Source of the DNA: Vreelandella venusta
GTDB lineage: Bacteria; Pseudomonadota; Gammaproteobacteria; Pseudomonadales; Halomonadaceae
Direction of reading: 5' to 3'
Assembly: GCF_007989605.1 (NCBI RefSeq)
Contig: NZ_BJUL01000003.1
Span: forward strand, 248,001-312,000
DNA length: 64,000 bases
The notes under the pieces are model-generated. The model was not told the origin of the DNA and made no database searches. It was given only the letters and a program-made list of their open reading frames with translations. Made by a program: the position numbers and the translations under genes. How positions within the stretch are numbered: the stretch's first letter is position 1; every line of letters starts with the position of its first letter. Shown here piece after piece: positions 27,874 to 35,535 of the stretch.

Positions 27874-27897
27874 TGGCCGCGGCAGATGTCGCGGCCA
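27874..27897 (+). promoter_or_regulatory. GC-rich hairpin upstream of the DUF1127 gene
   Basis: TGGCCGCG (27874-27881) pairs with CGCGGCCA (27890-27897). A loose T-rich stretch follows. It could be a second terminator or part of the leader of the next gene. Confidence 0.45.
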
Positions 27898-27970
27898 TGT
27901 GTTTTATCGTTACCTTTGATACTCCCTGATCGCGATGTTGCCCGGCCTCCTAACCCAGGAGACCGACCCA

Positions 27971-28219
27971 ATGGCAGCACTCACAATTACCCGTAAATTA
28001 CTCCACGCGGTTAAGCGCTATCGTACCCAACGGCGTTTTTACGAAGAACCGCGCTTTCATGATCCGCATCTGTTAAAAGATATCGGCTTACGCTGGGAGC
28101 AAGGCCAGCTGGTATCTATTCACGGTGTTAATGAGCTCCACAACCTCACACAGCGCCATCAGGCCGACACCCGTGCTGCCTATGAAACGTGTCCACACTG
28201 CGGGAGCAGCCTGACATAG
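27971..28219 (+). CDS. DUF1127-like small protein with Cys-rich tail
   Basis: An 82-residue basic protein. Its centre, FHDPHLLKDIGLRWEQG, matches the DUF1127 pattern of a helix ending DIGL. Typical members are shorter; this one adds a tail with ETCPHCGSSLT, a CxxC pair that could bind zinc. DUF1127 proteins include small RNA-binding or phosphate-linked regulators in alphaproteobacteria; the role here is unknown. The start at 27971 is chosen because AGGAG stands about 12 bases upstream. A strong terminator follows four bases after the stop. Confidence 0.7.
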   Translation: MAALTITRKLLHAVKRYRTQRRFYEEPRFHDPHLLKDIGLRWEQGQLVSIHGVNELHNLTQRHQADTRAAYETCPHCGSSLT

Positions 28220-28222
28220 CCA

Positions 28223-28255
28223 ACGCCCCGGTCACAGGAAGTGGCCGGGGCGTTT
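28223..28255 (+). terminator. Terminator after the DUF1127 gene
   Basis: A 13-bp stem with one G-U pair, 28223-28235 with 28241-28253 (ACGCCCCGG core), starting right after the stop codon and followed by a short T run. Confidence 0.8.
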
Positions 28256-28280
28256 GAATGCGTACCCATCACATTGCATT

Positions 28281-28305
28281 AAAAAAGCCGACCCAGTAGG
28301 TCGGC
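28281..28305 (-). terminator. Rho-independent terminator downstream of arfA
   Basis: On the minus strand GCCGACC pairs with GGTCGGC around TACTG and is followed by six T residues. A further hairpin (28320-28343, TTGCTCGG arms) lies between it and arfA. Confidence 0.85.
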
Positions 28306-28359
28306 GAAGCTGATGAGAGTTGCTCGGTAAAAAGGCCGAGCAATTAGATGCCTGGGGAA

Positions 28360-28399
28360 GGCATCGCCAAAACGCCTGATTAAGCGGCTTGGCGATGCC
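28360..28399 (-). promoter_or_regulatory. Hairpin enclosing the arfA stop codon
   Basis: On the minus strand GGCATCGCCAA (28399-28389, inside the coding region) pairs perfectly with TTGGCGATGCC (28370-28360, after the stop). An inner GCC/GGC pair tightens the loop, which holds the TAA at 28382-28380. In E. coli a hairpin in arfA is cut by RNase III or ends transcription, giving mRNA without a stop codon that tmRNA normally destroys. The position here fits the same control. Confidence 0.75.
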
Positions 28400-28529
28400 C
28401 TCGCGCTGAGGCTTTACCTTTGCGGGAGTAGCTGCCTTTGCCTTTTTTCGGTGTTTGCTGCTGCATTTTGAACATCGGTGTGCGCAGCTGCGCTTTCAGT
28501 GCGTTATCGCGTATCTTGCCTTTTTTCAC
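28380..28529 (-). CDS. arfA: Alternative ribosome-rescue factor ArfA
   Basis: A 49-residue basic protein that frees ribosomes stalled on mRNA without a stop codon by recruiting release factor 2; it is the backup for tmRNA. The order KGKIRDNALKAQLRTPMF, then KKGKGSYSRKGK, follows E. coli ArfA (KGQIKDNAIEALL, KKGKGSYMRKGK). The start is GTG at 28529 with GAGGAG eight bases upstream. The coding end is short: only about a dozen residues follow the essential KKGKGSY motif, and the last codons lie inside an 11-bp hairpin. A truncated product ending there would keep the active part. Confidence 0.88.
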   Translation of the reverse strand: MKKGKIRDNALKAQLRTPMFKMQQQTPKKGKGSYSRKGKASARGHRQAA

Positions 28530-28545
28530 GATGTACTCCTCATCC

Positions 28546-28589
28546 TTTGAAAAACAGCTTTTGAAAAAACAGCTTTTAAAAAAATAGCC
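28546..28589 (-). repeat. Three tandem 14-15-base A/T-rich repeats in the arfA leader
   Basis: On the plus strand three units read TTTGAAAAACAGCT, TTTGAAAAAACAGCT and TTTAAAAAAATAGCC. They lie just upstream of the arfA ribosome binding site, in the untranslated leader or promoter. Confidence 0.6.
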
Positions 28590-28703
28590 ATCAACAATCG
28601 TTTATCAGGCGGCGCATTTGCTTCCACCGCCTGCCATTCCTATTGGTTTCGCCGCTTGTATGACCCAATGAGATCGGCCAAGTTCCCGAGCTGCTCACGA
28701 CAC

Positions 28704-29591
28704 TTAATCAACACGGGTGGTTAACGCGCTCGCGGCAGGACTTTCCGCCACCATGCTCACCACGCTGCCCACCATGATCAGGCACGGTGAGGGTAACGGT
28801 TGAGCAGCGAGTCGCGCGGGTATATCCGCTAGCGTGCCCACTAAGGATTGCTGTTCAGGCTGGCTAGCATTTGCTACTAACATAATGGGCCACGTATCGG
28901 GTAGGCCCGCTTGGCGAAGGCCGTGGCAGATAGCATCTACTTTGGAAAGCCCCATATAGAACACTAGGGTTTCATCCTGACGAGCAAGGGTTGCCCAGTC
29001 TGGCGTACCGCCCTCCCGGCACAGCTGCGCGGTAATAAAGCGCAGCTGCTGGGCATGACCACGATCAGTGAGCGGAATCCCCATCCCTGCAGCTGCCGCC
29101 GAAGCAGCAGTAATACCGGGCACTATTTGAGCAGAGATCGAGGCATTCGCTAACGCCCCCAGCTCTTCACCCATGCGCCCAAACACGCCTGGGTCGCCAC
29201 CTTTCAAACGTACAACTGACTTACCCGCCTGAGCAAGCGAGACGATTAGCGCTCCTATCTCATCTTGGGGCACACTGTGATGCCCGCTCGCTTTCCCCAC
29301 GTAATAGCGTTCGGTGCCTGGCGGTATCAGCCCCAGCACATCGTCGCCCACTAAACGGTCATAGACCACCGCATCAGCCTGCATTAACAGTCGCGCCGCT
29401 TTCAGGGTAAGCAGCTCCATATCGCCGCTTCCTGCCCCGACCAAATACACCGTTCCAGAACGGCACTCACCGCTTAGCGGAAGGCGTAAGCGCTCGGCTG
29501 ACTCGCGACCAAAGGGCGCTAACACCCGCTGACTGAGGCGCATAAAGGCCTCAAGCCATTTCTGGGTTAGTTGTTTGCTTAGCGCACGCAT
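28704..29591 (-). CDS. cobA: Uroporphyrinogen-III C-methyltransferase (siroheme synthesis)
   Basis: A 295-residue SAM-dependent enzyme that makes precorrin-2, the first step to siroheme, the cofactor of the NirB nitrite reductase encoded nearby. Visible motifs: VYLVGAGSGDMELLTLKA, DAVVYDRLV, VRLKGGDPGVFGRMGEE and VPGITAASAAAAGMGIPLTDRG. An N-terminal extension of about 50 residues precedes the methyltransferase domain. It starts inside the end of nasA, with GAGGAG before 29591, so the two are translationally coupled. A hairpin at 28606-28633 may end the transcript. It has no CysG dehydrogenase/ferrochelatase part. Confidence 0.93.
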   Translation of the reverse strand: MRALSKQLTQKWLEAFMRLSQRVLAPFGRESAERLRLPLSGECRSGTVYLVGAGSGDMELLTLKAARLLMQADAVVYDRLVGDDVLGLIPPGTERYYVGKASGHHSVPQDEIGALIVSLAQAGKSVVRLKGGDPGVFGRMGEELGALANASISAQIVPGITAASAAAAGMGIPLTDRGHAQQLRFITAQLCREGGTPDWATLARQDETLVFYMGLSKVDAICHGLRQAGLPDTWPIMLVANASQPEQQSLVGTLADIPARLAAQPLPSPCLIMVGSVVSMVAESPAASALTTRVD

Positions 29592-32289
29592 TGGGACGCT
29601 CCTCTTCAAGTAATGATTTCAGTTCTGGAATACAACTGCCGCACTGAGTGCCACAAGCCAATCGAGCGCCGAGGGCTTCCACACTGATATCGCCCCCACG
29701 AATAGCCTTAATGATAGTGGTTTGTCCTACTTGATGACAGCTACACACCACGGGCCCAGCATCCATCGCACCATCATCGCCACCTGCCAGAAGCCGTTGG
29801 CGGTGGTGCAGATCTAGCGCCGTGTCGTTAAAGCGCGCCTCCAGCCAAACCAATCCAGGTAACTCTTGCGGTGGCCCTACCATTAGCCACCAGCGTAACT
29901 GCCCATTCACTATCCCTGCTGCGCGCAGCCTGCCGCTACCACTGTCTTCGCACCACAGCGACGCAGGTACATTGAGCCACGATGCCGCTGTTGCTAGCCA
30001 GTCAGTGATCGGCGCCGTATCTGCGAGCTGCCAGCGCTCACAGCTGCTCATGGGAATACGTGACCAATAAGCGTTTTTACACCAACCAGGGGAATCCTTA
30101 ATAGTTTGGTCATTGGCTACCAGCAACGTTGCTTGCCAATCGATGGGCAAATTCGTTAACGCCACTGCACCTTGCTTGGTTTCTGGCTGGCCAGACACAG
30201 GGTCGCTATAGCCAGTGATCAGCGCGCCGCTTCGGCCATGCTTAGTAAAGCAGTCGGTCCAGTGCATGGGCACAAATACTTCCCCCTGCCGCTGCGCATT
30301 TGAAATACGTACTCGCCCACGGTACTCGCCTTCCGCTGCCGACAGTATTGCAAGCCCTTGGTCAGCAACACCGGCGTTGGCCGCATCCACTGGGTGCAGC
30401 TCAATAAACGGTTCTGCCCGATGATTCATCAGCCTTGGCGCCCTAGCTGTGCGGGTCATAGTGTGCCATTGATCGCGCACACGCCCAGTATTTAGCCGCA
30501 GCGGATAGGTCGAGCTGAGCGTTTGTTCTGGCAACCGTGGTGTAATCGGCAGTAATTTGGCTCGCCCATTGGCCGTGGCAAACACACCTTCTTCAAACAG
30601 CCTTGACGTGCCCCGGGGCGCAGATTGATTAACCGGCCACTGAATCGGCGAGAGCGCATCATAAGCGGCCTGCCCTTTGCCTGCCAGTCCCGAAATATCA
30701 AACAACCGCTTGCTCGTGCCACTGTTTTCAAAACCGGAGAGCCGTGCGTGCTCGTCGAAAATTTCCCATGGATGGGAGTAACTAAACGCCTCGGCAAACC
30801 CCAAACGTTTAGCAACTTCGCAGATAATCCACCAGTCGTGTTGGGCTTCGCCAGGAGGTATCAGCATACCGCGCTGGCGGGAAATTCGTCGTTCAGAATT
30901 GGTCACTGTCCCGTCCTTTTCTGACCAAGCTGACGCGGGTAGCACAATATCGGCATAGGGCAGCAGGTCAGTGTTAGCAACGCATTCCGACACAATAACC
31001 AGCGGACACGATGCCAGCGCACGGCGTATTTTTGCACTATCCGGCAGGCTAACGGCCGGGTTAGTCGCCATTACCCATAGCGCCGTAATTTCACCGCGGT
31101 CAATAGCATCAAACAGCTCAATCGCTTTATAGCCAGGGGCATCTGGCAGCGTGGGAGTTAAATGTTCAGTGGCCCAAAAGCGGCTGACCAGATCACGTGC
31201 GCCGGGGGTATGATAGTCCATATGCGCCGCCAGCTGATTGGCAAGCCCTCCAACTTCTCGTCCGCCCATCGCATTGGGCTGACCAGTGATTGAAAACGGC
31301 CCAGCCCCCGGTAGACCAAGCTTGCCGCCTGCCAAGTGGCAATTAATGATGGCATTGCACTTATCGGTGCCGCTAGTGGATTGATTAACCCCTTGAGAAT
31401 AGAGCGTGACAACATGCAACTGGCTGGCAAACCAGTAGTAGAAGGTTTCCAGACGCTCGGGATCGACATCACAGGTCGCCGCTACCTCCGCTACCGAGCC
31501 TGCGGTTTGCTGGGCCGCCGCCAGGGCATCGTCAAACCCTTCGGTGTGGCGCTCAAGATAGAGAGTATCGAGCTTACGACGCTGCGCCATCCATGCCAGC
31601 AGACCATTGAACAGATAAGCATCGCTGCCCGGTTGGATACCAAGATAAAGATCCGCGATTTCACAACTATCGGTCACCCTTGGGTCGATGACTACCACAC
31701 GCATCAATGGGTTGCGCACTTTGGCAACTTTCAGGCGCTGATAAAGCACCGGATGATTCCAGGCCAGATTTGAGCCGACCAGCACCACTAACTCCGCTTC
31801 TTCTATATCTTCATAGTGACAGGGCACCGCGTCAGCGCCAAAAGCGCGCTTGTAGCCCGCTACCGCTGACGCCATACACAGCCGCGAATTGGTATCCACA
31901 TGGGGCGTGCCTAAAAAGCCTTTAAACAGCTTATTGGCAACGTAGTAATCCTCAGTTAATAACTGACCAGAAAGATATGCCGCCACGCTGTGCTGACCAT
32001 GTTCTGCCCGTAGGGAATTTAAACGATCGGCAGTCGCGCTTAGGGCAGTGTCCCAGGAGACTTCAGCACCATCGACGCGAGGCTGGGTCAACCTCCCCTG
32101 CTGTCCCAAGGTTTCATGTAACGCAGTGCCTTTGACGCACAGACGCCCGTAGTTAGCCGGATGCCCGCGGTCCCCTTCCACTGCGATGACGGTGCCACTG
32201 TCTATCGTCGCTTTCACTCCGCAGCCAACACCGCAATAGGGGCATGTGGTGCGTATATCGCCTTCAGCGAGCCGATTAGCCTTTGGCAT
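29551..32289 (-). CDS. nasA: Assimilatory nitrate reductase, catalytic subunit
   Basis: A 912-residue cytoplasmic molybdenum enzyme that reduces nitrate to nitrite. The N-terminal [4Fe-4S] site has C16-x2-C19-x3-C23-x27-C51, followed by the bis-MGD domains (YSQGVNQSTSGTDKCNAI, GQPNAMGGREVGGLANQL) and a molybdopterin dinucleotide-binding domain. The C-terminus adds a BFD-type [2Fe-2S] domain (VVCSCHQVGQ, then ACGTQCGSC), as in Klebsiella NasA. The start at 32289 has GGAGG eight bases upstream and gives the expected N-terminus; 13 extra residues upstream are not needed. Its transcript begins at a sigma-54 promoter with a NasR-type leader. Electrons probably come from the NasB-like protein at 35536. 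Confidence 0.95.
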   Translation of the reverse strand: MPKANRLAEGDIRTTCPYCGVGCGVKATIDSGTVIAVEGDRGHPANYGRLCVKGTALHETLGQQGRLTQPRVDGAEVSWDTALSATADRLNSLRAEHGQHSVAAYLSGQLLTEDYYVANKLFKGFLGTPHVDTNSRLCMASAVAGYKRAFGADAVPCHYEDIEEAELVVLVGSNLAWNHPVLYQRLKVAKVRNPLMRVVVIDPRVTDSCEIADLYLGIQPGSDAYLFNGLLAWMAQRRKLDTLYLERHTEGFDDALAAAQQTAGSVAEVAATCDVDPERLETFYYWFASQLHVVTLYSQGVNQSTSGTDKCNAIINCHLAGGKLGLPGAGPFSITGQPNAMGGREVGGLANQLAAHMDYHTPGARDLVSRFWATEHLTPTLPDAPGYKAIELFDAIDRGEITALWVMATNPAVSLPDSAKIRRALASCPLVIVSECVANTDLLPYADIVLPASAWSEKDGTVTNSERRISRQRGMLIPPGEAQHDWWIICEVAKRLGFAEAFSYSHPWEIFDEHARLSGFENSGTSKRLFDISGLAGKGQAAYDALSPIQWPVNQSAPRGTSRLFEEGVFATANGRAKLLPITPRLPEQTLSSTYPLRLNTGRVRDQWHTMTRTARAPRLMNHRAEPFIELHPVDAANAGVADQGLAILSAAEGEYRGRVRISNAQRQGEVFVPMHWTDCFTKHGRSGALITGYSDPVSGQPETKQGAVALTNLPIDWQATLLVANDQTIKDSPGWCKNAYWSRIPMSSCERWQLADTAPITDWLATAASWLNVPASLWCEDSGSGRLRAAGIVNGQLRWWLMVGPPQELPGLVWLEARFNDTALDLHHRQRLLAGGDDGAMDAGPVVCSCHQVGQTTIIKAIRGGDISVEALGARLACGTQCGSCIPELKSLLEEERPNACAKQTTNPEMA

Positions 32290-32311
32290 TGCATTTTCCT
32301 CCGGCGTTAAA

Positions 32312-32388
32312 AAGCAAAAAGCGCCCAAGCGAGCCCCTTAAAGAAGCCTGCCTGGACGCCGTTGTCACAGGAGCACCAACTTTGGTGC
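32312..32388 (-). promoter_or_regulatory. NasR/ANTAR antitermination leader of nasA-cobA
   Basis: Two adjacent hairpins on the minus strand. The first is GCACC-AAAGTT-GGTGC (32388-32373). The second is CCTG-T-GAC-AACGGC-GTC-CAGG (32371-32351, one bulged base). Both hexaloops have A1 and G4. A G-U-containing hairpin follows (about 32342-32320, GGGGCTC...GGGC) and ends in TTTTTGCTTTTT, a terminator-like form. This is the clearest tandem ANTAR motif in the window. Confidence 0.75.
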
Positions 32389-32495
32389 CATACTCATCAG
32401 TGGTTTGCTGCAGTTACTATTGTTCGTTGCAATTAGTTGTTGTGTTTTTTGGCTAATCCCCTGCAATGAGTTGTTATTACTTTTTACTCATATTT

Positions 32496-32511
32496 AGCAA
32501 TTCACAAGCCA
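32496..32511 (-). promoter_or_regulatory. Sigma-54 promoter of nasA-cobA
   Basis: On the minus strand TGGCTTGTGAATTGCT has GG and GC exactly ten bases apart. Transcription would start near 32485, leaving a leader of about 195 bases. A possible NtrC half-site (TGCACT) lies about 100 bases further upstream, near 32622-32627. Confidence 0.72.
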
Positions 32512-32814
32512 AAAACACCTTAAAAAATTAAATATCTATTAAAAACAAAATCCTAAATAAACAGCCAATGCTTTACTATGCCGCCGCCATCCTCCATTGG
32601 CTAGCAATCATGGTCGATACAAGTGCATCACGCCCCTTCCAGCACTAAAACCGCGCAAGCGAGGTATCGTACCCTCCCCGGCAAGACTGCCTAAGATACC
32701 GCGGCATTGGTATACACCACATTCATACAAGCCCACCTTTTTGATGACATCCTGATGGTAACCGAACGACTAGCCAGAAAAATGAAGCGGAGTAGCGCTT
32801 TTAAAACAATAAAT
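32512..32814. other. Divergent intergenic region between nasA and the siderophore receptor
   Basis: No gene is supported. It is AT-rich at 32515-32575. At 32662-32702 there is a nested inverted repeat: GGTATC with GATACC, enclosing GGCA-AGAC-TGCC, with no T run. It may hold control sites for either neighbour. Confidence 0.4.
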
Positions 32815-32849
32815 ACGAATAATTATCATTTTATTAATCATTATCATAT
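32815..32849 (+). promoter_or_regulatory. Overlapping Fur boxes upstream of the siderophore receptor
   Basis: The stretch contains GAATAATTATCATTTT followed by TTAATCATTATCATAT, two partly overlapping matches to the Fur pattern GATAATGATAATCATTATC. It lies about 90 bases before the receptor start, so iron repression is expected. Confidence 0.8.
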
Positions 32850-32939
32850 GGTAGTCTTCCCGCCCTCATTTTGGGGTACCCACATTGGTGCTCCCCCAAG
32901 TCGTATTGGCTAACCGGATCATCGAGGCATACCGGAAAC

Positions 32940-35051
32940 ATGCTTGCCAAACCTACTCTTTATAAAATTAACCTAACCCTGTTAATGGCTGGGTTGCCCC
33001 AGCTAGTGCTGGCCAACGATGTCGACACAGAGTATTCCGCCACTCTTCCTACGCTCGTAGTGGAGGCCACTTCAGAACTGAGCCAAACCAAAGGCTTCAT
33101 TGGCTACGAAGAAGCGAATGTTACTCGCAACAATCTTGCCATCCGTGAAGTGCCACAAACCATCGACGTCATCAACATACAGAGAAACAAGAACTACGGC
33201 ACTAACGACCTGAGCTCTATCCTTGAGGGCAACGCCGGTGTTGATGCTAGCTATGACATGCGAGGCGAAAATATTTTCCTTCGTGGTTTCAAAGCAGACG
33301 CTAATGACATCTACCGAGATGGTATCCGCTCTAGCGGTCAAGTTCGCCGCAGCACGGCTAATATCGAACGTGTCGAGATTCTCAAGGGTCCTGCATCTGT
33401 ACTCTATGGTCGAAGTGCCGGTGGCGGGGTAATCAACATGGTCAGTAAGTCCGCCAACTTTATGCCTACCCGAGTGCTAGGCGTTAACTATGGTTCTTGG
33501 GCAGATCGCAGCACAACGCTGGATATAAACGAAGTAGTCAATAACAACATCGCCTTCCGTATTACCGGCGAAATCGGCCGAGCCAACTCCTTCCGTTCTG
33601 GAATCCAGACCGAGAATGAGATGTTTTCCCCCAGTGTATTAATGATGTCTGACGATGGACGCCTAACCTGGGAAGCACAATACACCTACGACAATTCCTG
33701 GCGAGTGCCCGATCGTGGACCAAGCAAGACAGACTACGATCTAATGGGCATTGATTATGATACTGGCTTTGCCCACCCGGGAGATTACGTTGAGGACACG
33801 CTGCATTTCGCCCGCTCTAACCTGAGCTACCAGTTTACCAATAACTGGGAGATCAATTGGTTAGCAGGGTATCGCCAAGCTGAGCAGAGCTTCGATCACC
33901 ACTATGCGGGACGCTTTAACGAGGATAAGGGCTTACTATCGCGCAACTACGCTTGGCAAGAAACCGACAACACAACGCTTACCAATACCTTACGCTTGAC
34001 CGGTGAAGCGGAAACAGCAGGTTTCCTACATCAACTCACTCTTGGGCTAGAGTACAGCCAAGAAGAACGGGTGCCCCGTGTCGGTTTCATAAGCAATTTG
34101 GTCGATATTAATCCCTACGAGTCATCAGGTTGGCCACGACCGAATCGCGCCAATGCCCCCATCCGTTTCGATAATGTTCATGAAACAGACACTCAATCCC
34201 TCTTCATGCAGGACTTGATTGAGCTCACTCCAGCGCTCAAGGTTATGCTGGGAGCACGCATCGATGATTACACATTCCAAACGACCAACATTGATGGCGC
34301 CAGCAATCGCTATACAGATACTGCATTCAGCCCCAATGCAGGCGTTGTCTGGGATCTCAACAACGACCACACGGCTTACGCCTCCTATAGCCAGAGCTTT
34401 TCACCTTACGGTGGCCAAGGCTACCTAGGTATCGATGCTACCGCGGATAGTAATACTTTCAACACTGATCCCGAAGAAAACCGCCAGTATGAGATCGGTC
34501 TAAAAAGTGACTGGCTCGACGGAAGATTGACGTCCACGGTGTCGCTCTACCAGATTGAACACCGCAATATCCGCTATCGCCCCGATCCTGAAAACAATCC
34601 TTACCTGTGGTCAGTACGTGGTAAGGAACGGTCTCAAGGGGTTGAGCTGAACCTAATAGGCCAAGTAGCTGATAACTGGTATCTACGCAGCTCGCTGGGC
34701 ATTATGTCGGCAAAAGTGATTGATAACGTGGATAACCCCACCGAGGTAGGTCGCCATCTTAACAACACCAGCAACGTAACAAGCAATGCCTTCGTCCGCT
34801 ATGTACCAAACGATCAATGGTATGGCGAGCTAGGTGTTACCCACCTGGGTGATCGCTACAACTACAATCGTGACGGTTCTGCGGCATACCTGGACGGTTT
34901 TACCCGTGTTGATGCTCTAATGGGCTGGCAATGGGATGACTGGAGTGCTTCTGTGGCTGTTCACAACCTCCTCAATACAGACTATTGGCGCTCTTCTAGC
35001 ATGCCCGGTGAGCCCCGCTCAGTGTATGGGCGCTTGAGCTACGAGTTCTAA
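32940..35051 (+). CDS. TonB-dependent siderophore receptor
   Basis: A 703-residue outer-membrane receptor. A signal peptide covers about 1-24. The plug domain follows, with VPQTIDVINIQRNKNYGTNDLSSILEG (split here: VPQTIDVINIQ, then LSSILEG), FLRGFKAD and VEILKGPASVLYGR; the beta-barrel ends in the aromatic RLSYEF. There is no STN domain, so it does not signal through a FecR-type partner. The catecholate-type plug resembles Fiu-like receptors, but the ligand is not certain. The start at 32940 begins the signal peptide. It carries overlapping Fur boxes upstream and lies between two nitrate-assimilation units without functional relation to them. Confidence 0.92.
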   Translation: MLAKPTLYKINLTLLMAGLPQLVLANDVDTEYSATLPTLVVEATSELSQTKGFIGYEEANVTRNNLAIREVPQTIDVINIQRNKNYGTNDLSSILEGNAGVDASYDMRGENIFLRGFKADANDIYRDGIRSSGQVRRSTANIERVEILKGPASVLYGRSAGGGVINMVSKSANFMPTRVLGVNYGSWADRSTTLDINEVVNNNIAFRITGEIGRANSFRSGIQTENEMFSPSVLMMSDDGRLTWEAQYTYDNSWRVPDRGPSKTDYDLMGIDYDTGFAHPGDYVEDTLHFARSNLSYQFTNNWEINWLAGYRQAEQSFDHHYAGRFNEDKGLLSRNYAWQETDNTTLTNTLRLTGEAETAGFLHQLTLGLEYSQEERVPRVGFISNLVDINPYESSGWPRPNRANAPIRFDNVHETDTQSLFMQDLIELTPALKVMLGARIDDYTFQTTNIDGASNRYTDTAFSPNAGVVWDLNNDHTAYASYSQSFSPYGGQGYLGIDATADSNTFNTDPEENRQYEIGLKSDWLDGRLTSTVSLYQIEHRNIRYRPDPENNPYLWSVRGKERSQGVELNLIGQVADNWYLRSSLGIMSAKVIDNVDNPTEVGRHLNNTSNVTSNAFVRYVPNDQWYGELGVTHLGDRYNYNRDGSAAYLDGFTRVDALMGWQWDDWSASVAVHNLLNTDYWRSSSMPGEPRSVYGRLSYEF

Positions 35052-35232
35052 CCTCACTAGGTGATATCTTCAAACGTTGGCGGGCCAAGCTAATGTCCCG
35101 CCAGCGGAGACCGTTCAACATAGATGTGTTGAAGCAGCATCCTGATCAAATCACTTCAAACTCGCCCACCAGCATAGCGCCGTTATTAATCAACCGATCA
35201 GCAATAGATTGCTGTGCATCAGCCATACAACC
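35052..35232. other. Intergenic stretch after the receptor with two hairpins
   Basis: TGGCGGG (35078-35084) pairs with CCCGCCA (35097-35103), and TTCAACA (35114-35120) with TGTTGAA (35127-35133). The first may serve as the receptor's transcript end, although no T run follows. No gene is supported. Confidence 0.45.
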
Positions 35233-35249
35233 AGCACCCAAAAGGGGCA
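35233..35249. promoter_or_regulatory. NtrC-like site upstream of nasB-nirBD
   Basis: AGCACCCAAAAGGGGCA fits TGCACCA-N3-TGGTGCA at ten of the fourteen arm positions. It lies about 90 bases before the sigma-54 element at 35338, a spacing like that in front of narK. Confidence 0.5.
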
Positions 35250-35337
35250 TGTCATATTACATGACTATTGCCTCATACCTTTCATAAACATGGCAAGCCA
35301 ATGATTAATATAAAATTAGTTTATAAAGCAAGCGCGA

Positions 35338-35353
35338 TGGCAATATTTTTGCC
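35338..35353 (+). promoter_or_regulatory. Sigma-54 promoter of nasB-nirBD
   Basis: TGGCAATATTTTTGCC has GG and GC exactly ten bases apart and fits the consensus well. Transcription would start near 35364, giving a leader of about 170 bases. Confidence 0.75.
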
Positions 35354-35375
35354 TACAACAAGATACGACAGCTTA

Positions 35376-35489
35376 GCAGCCAACGGCGGTTGCACGGCGT
35401 AATCAACGACGTGACTTAACAACGCCAACGGGCAACGACGCCCCTGACACACCTTTCTTAACGAAAGGCAGTGTCAGGGGCGTTTTTTT
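35376..35489 (+). promoter_or_regulatory. NasR/ANTAR antitermination leader of nasB-nirBD
   Basis: GCAGCC-AACGGC-GGTTGC (35376-35393) is a six-base stem with one G-U and a hexaloop with A1 and G4, identical to the second loop of the nasA leader. A second canonical hexaloop was not found; GGCGT/ACGCC (about 35396-35425) could form a longer stem. A strong terminator follows: ACGCCCCTGACAC (35438-35450) with its exact complement (35471-35483), enclosing a CCTTTC/GAAAGG hairpin and followed by a T run. Confidence 0.7.
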
Positions 35490-35535
35490 GTTTGGTGTTC
35501 AAAGACACAGCCGCAACGACATAGAGGAGCCACCC

